64,000 bases of DNA, from the NCBI RefSeq assembly GCF_024323335.1, contig NC_066579.1:127804854-127868853 (forward strand). Direction: 5' to 3'. The notes beneath the pieces are model-generated. The model was not told the origin of the DNA, searched no databases, and saw only the letters and a list, made by a program, of their open reading frames with translations. This document shows positions 62,401 to 64,000 of this stretch, piece by piece. The DNA comes from Lathyrus oleraceus. Lineage: Eukaryota; Streptophyta; Magnoliopsida; Fabales; Fabaceae. The stretch's first letter is position 1. Every line of letters begins with the position of its first letter. The translations under genes and the position numbers were made by a program.

Positions 62401-64000
62401 AATTAAGTCCACAAAAAATCATGGTGAAACCTAACATATACAAGGTATCTCATGCAAAAAATCAGAGCCATAGGCCTGGTGTAAGCATGGAAAAATAATT
62501 CATGAATTCAGCATAGCATAGTGTGACACATATTGTCACACTCAAATTAAATAAATCATATCTACCAAATCAGAGGTCCAAAAATTACACATGATATACC
62601 AAAATCTCTAGGAATGTGTCAAGAATCATCATATGAAATTTCAATTAATTTGGAGCTAGCATGATTATTTGGTGATTAAAATGGTAAAACATATGAATAT
62701 TGCACACATGATAAAGATCAATATACCAATCCAAAATTCTACCAGGCACAACTTGCACTACTATGCCTAAAAAAATCTAGAGAAAAATTGGGATCTAACA
62801 AAAAAACTCCCATCTAATTTGGATTAATATTGGATTTTATATGAATTTTTTAAGATTTGTTAATTATGTGAAATAATTATTTAATGGATTAATGTGAATT
62901 AATTTTCAACGGATGGCATTTCCGTAAATAGCTCCAGCCTTGCCAAAACGCACAGTAGCACATTAATGTGCTGTCACCGCATGAATGGATGGATCCGGCG
63001 GGAAACAACTTTTCAAACTGCCAGGCGAATGGAACGGATCAACAGCGAGAGTTTCCAGATTTTCAAGCAGTTCGTCCGCGTGTTCTTCAGCTTCAACGAT
63101 GCCAGCTCCGATCATGAGCTTTTTTCAACGAAAATACGCAAACAGGATACCGTTCTCTCCGTCTCTCAGTGTAGATTACGAATATGTCCATGATAATGTC
63201 TATAAGTTAACATATATGAAGATCCTCTCAAGAAAAGTTTTGACGCACAATCTTTAGATCCAAATATCTTGATGATTACTTGATGAAAACGCGTGATTCA
63301 AACGGCAAACTACTCTACGTTCAACATACTTTCAAAACCATATAACAATTGCGTGAATTAACGAGTTCGAAATTTCACCTCTTGGATGTGCAGTGCTTGA
63401 ATTCACGCGTGTTTTGCTTTGATTCTTGAAAACAGATGAAGAATGATGATCGTAAAGGTGATTGGTGAAGAATTTCCAGCTCAAAGATGCACGAATCAAT
63501 GAATTTTTGCAGCTGCCATGGATGAACTCAAGACTTGGACAGTGTGAATTTGCTCGATTTTGGCCTCCAAATGCTTCAACAGAACTTGCTAATTACCTGC
63601 AAGTGATGAACACACAAAGAACTAGCAAAAACAATGGTGAATTCTTGGAGAATTGATCAAAAATGCTTATGTGAAAATGGAGAAAAAGTGAGAGAATTTG
63701 GAGATTTTTTGGATGGATCTGAAAATTGTGATTATCCTCCTTGAGTTTCTGTTAGAATTAAGCTTTTATATGTGCTCTTAATCCCAGCTTTAATCATGAT
63801 TAGCAAAAATTGGTAATTAGCAAAATGAGCTTCTTTGTGCAATTTGGCCTTTTTGCCCTTGGATGATTAGAACCAATGTAACAGTGATTTTCCACTTCAA
63901 ACAAGTCACAAATCTCATTTGGAAGCTATTGGAATTGGTCCCATGTCAAAATTCCATGTAATTTGAGTTTTGGACCATTTTGCCCTTGCACTTTAATTAG
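59466..64000 (-). repeat. 5' LTR of the Ogre element (cut by the window end)
   Basis: First 4535 bp of the plus-text LTR, matching 41981-46516 almost base for base. Examples of differences are a single extra A near 62412 and a few transitions. It should extend about 900 bp beyond the window. Confidence 0.95.
63763..63772 (-). promoter_or_regulatory. TATA-like box of the Ogre 5' LTR
   Basis: CATATAAAAG on the minus strand, identical to the copy at 46277-46286. As the 5' LTR copy it is the one that would start the genomic RNA. Confidence 0.5.

Larger units (their letters stand above)
41981..64000 (-). mobile_element. Young Ogre (Ty3/gypsy Tat) retrotransposon, polymerase-deleted, runs off the window
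   Basis: LTRs at 41981-47428 (3') and 59466 to beyond 64000 (5'), TG...CA ends, the presumed target site copy CTATC at 41976-41980, and a tRNA-Arg-type primer site at 59443-59459. Reading from right to left: leader, ORF1, gag, protease, putative intron, a scrap of the RT entry, a T-rich filler, the integrase C terminus, and a 4.8-kb repeat-rich 3' UTR. Reverse transcriptase, RNase H and most of integrase are missing. The 4.5 kb of overlapping LTR differ by fewer than about 20 positions by eye, so the insertion is recent even though the element is defective. Ogre LTRs near 5 kb and an ORF before gag are hallmarks in Fabeae. Confidence 0.93.

Overview
The window looks like a heterochromatic, repeat-packed piece of a legume nuclear genome, most likely from tribe Fabeae (pea, vetch, grass pea, lentil group). 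The evidence is a very large Ogre (Ty3/gypsy, Tat clade) retrotransposon with LTRs of about 5.4 kb, an extra ORF upstream of gag, a tRNA-Arg-type primer site and a repeat-filled 3' untranslated region. Around it lie SIRE-like and other Ty1/copia elements, Tekay-like chromovirus debris, a MULE and a PIF/Harbinger relic. I see no cellular gene, tRNA, rRNA or CRISPR; every recognisable coding segment belongs to a mobile element.

Layout. 1-3315: the start-side part of a divergent Ogre-type LTR (minus), sitting in a decayed Tekay-like integrase (3316-4632, minus). 4633-15354: a MULE with a mudrA-like transposase (plus) broken only by in-frame stops, split by a complete SIRE-type copia derivative (6535-14529, TSD CTATA), and with a small minus-strand gene at its far end. 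15355-16240: a relic of a LINE-type DUF4283/zinc-knuckle ORF. 18037-27726: a PIF/Harbinger-derived element folded into a giant palindrome with arms of about 2.4 kb; its right arm is split by a full, apparently intact Ty1/copia element (22490-27268, minus, LTRs identical by eye, TSD AAATC). 28269-28556: three 96-bp tandem repeats. 29135-32467: a decayed copia (minus). 32468-36716: a Tekay-like LTR (minus) holding a 1.7-kb solo LTR. 36717-39647: degenerate internal DNA of that element. 39648-41117: the 3' end of another copia (minus). 41118-41980: a plus-strand Ogre LTR fragment. 41981-64000: a young minus-strand Ogre that runs off the window.

Nesting order can be read from the junctions and LTR divergence: MULE, then SIRE (about 2% LTR divergence by eye); PIF palindrome, then copia (0 differences in 199 bp); Tekay-like element, then copia, then plus-strand Ogre, then minus-strand Ogre (about 0.4%). 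Two unrelated LTR elements, the SIRE-type and the Ogre, share one plan: structural genes and protease are kept (plus env-like or ORF1), while reverse transcriptase, RNase H and integrase are lost or shredded. They are therefore probably mobilised by autonomous relatives. The most interesting structure is the PIF palindrome, which could make a long hairpin RNA; next come the two gag-only elements, the tandem-repeat-rich Ogre 3' UTR, and family-specific clusters of short palindromes.
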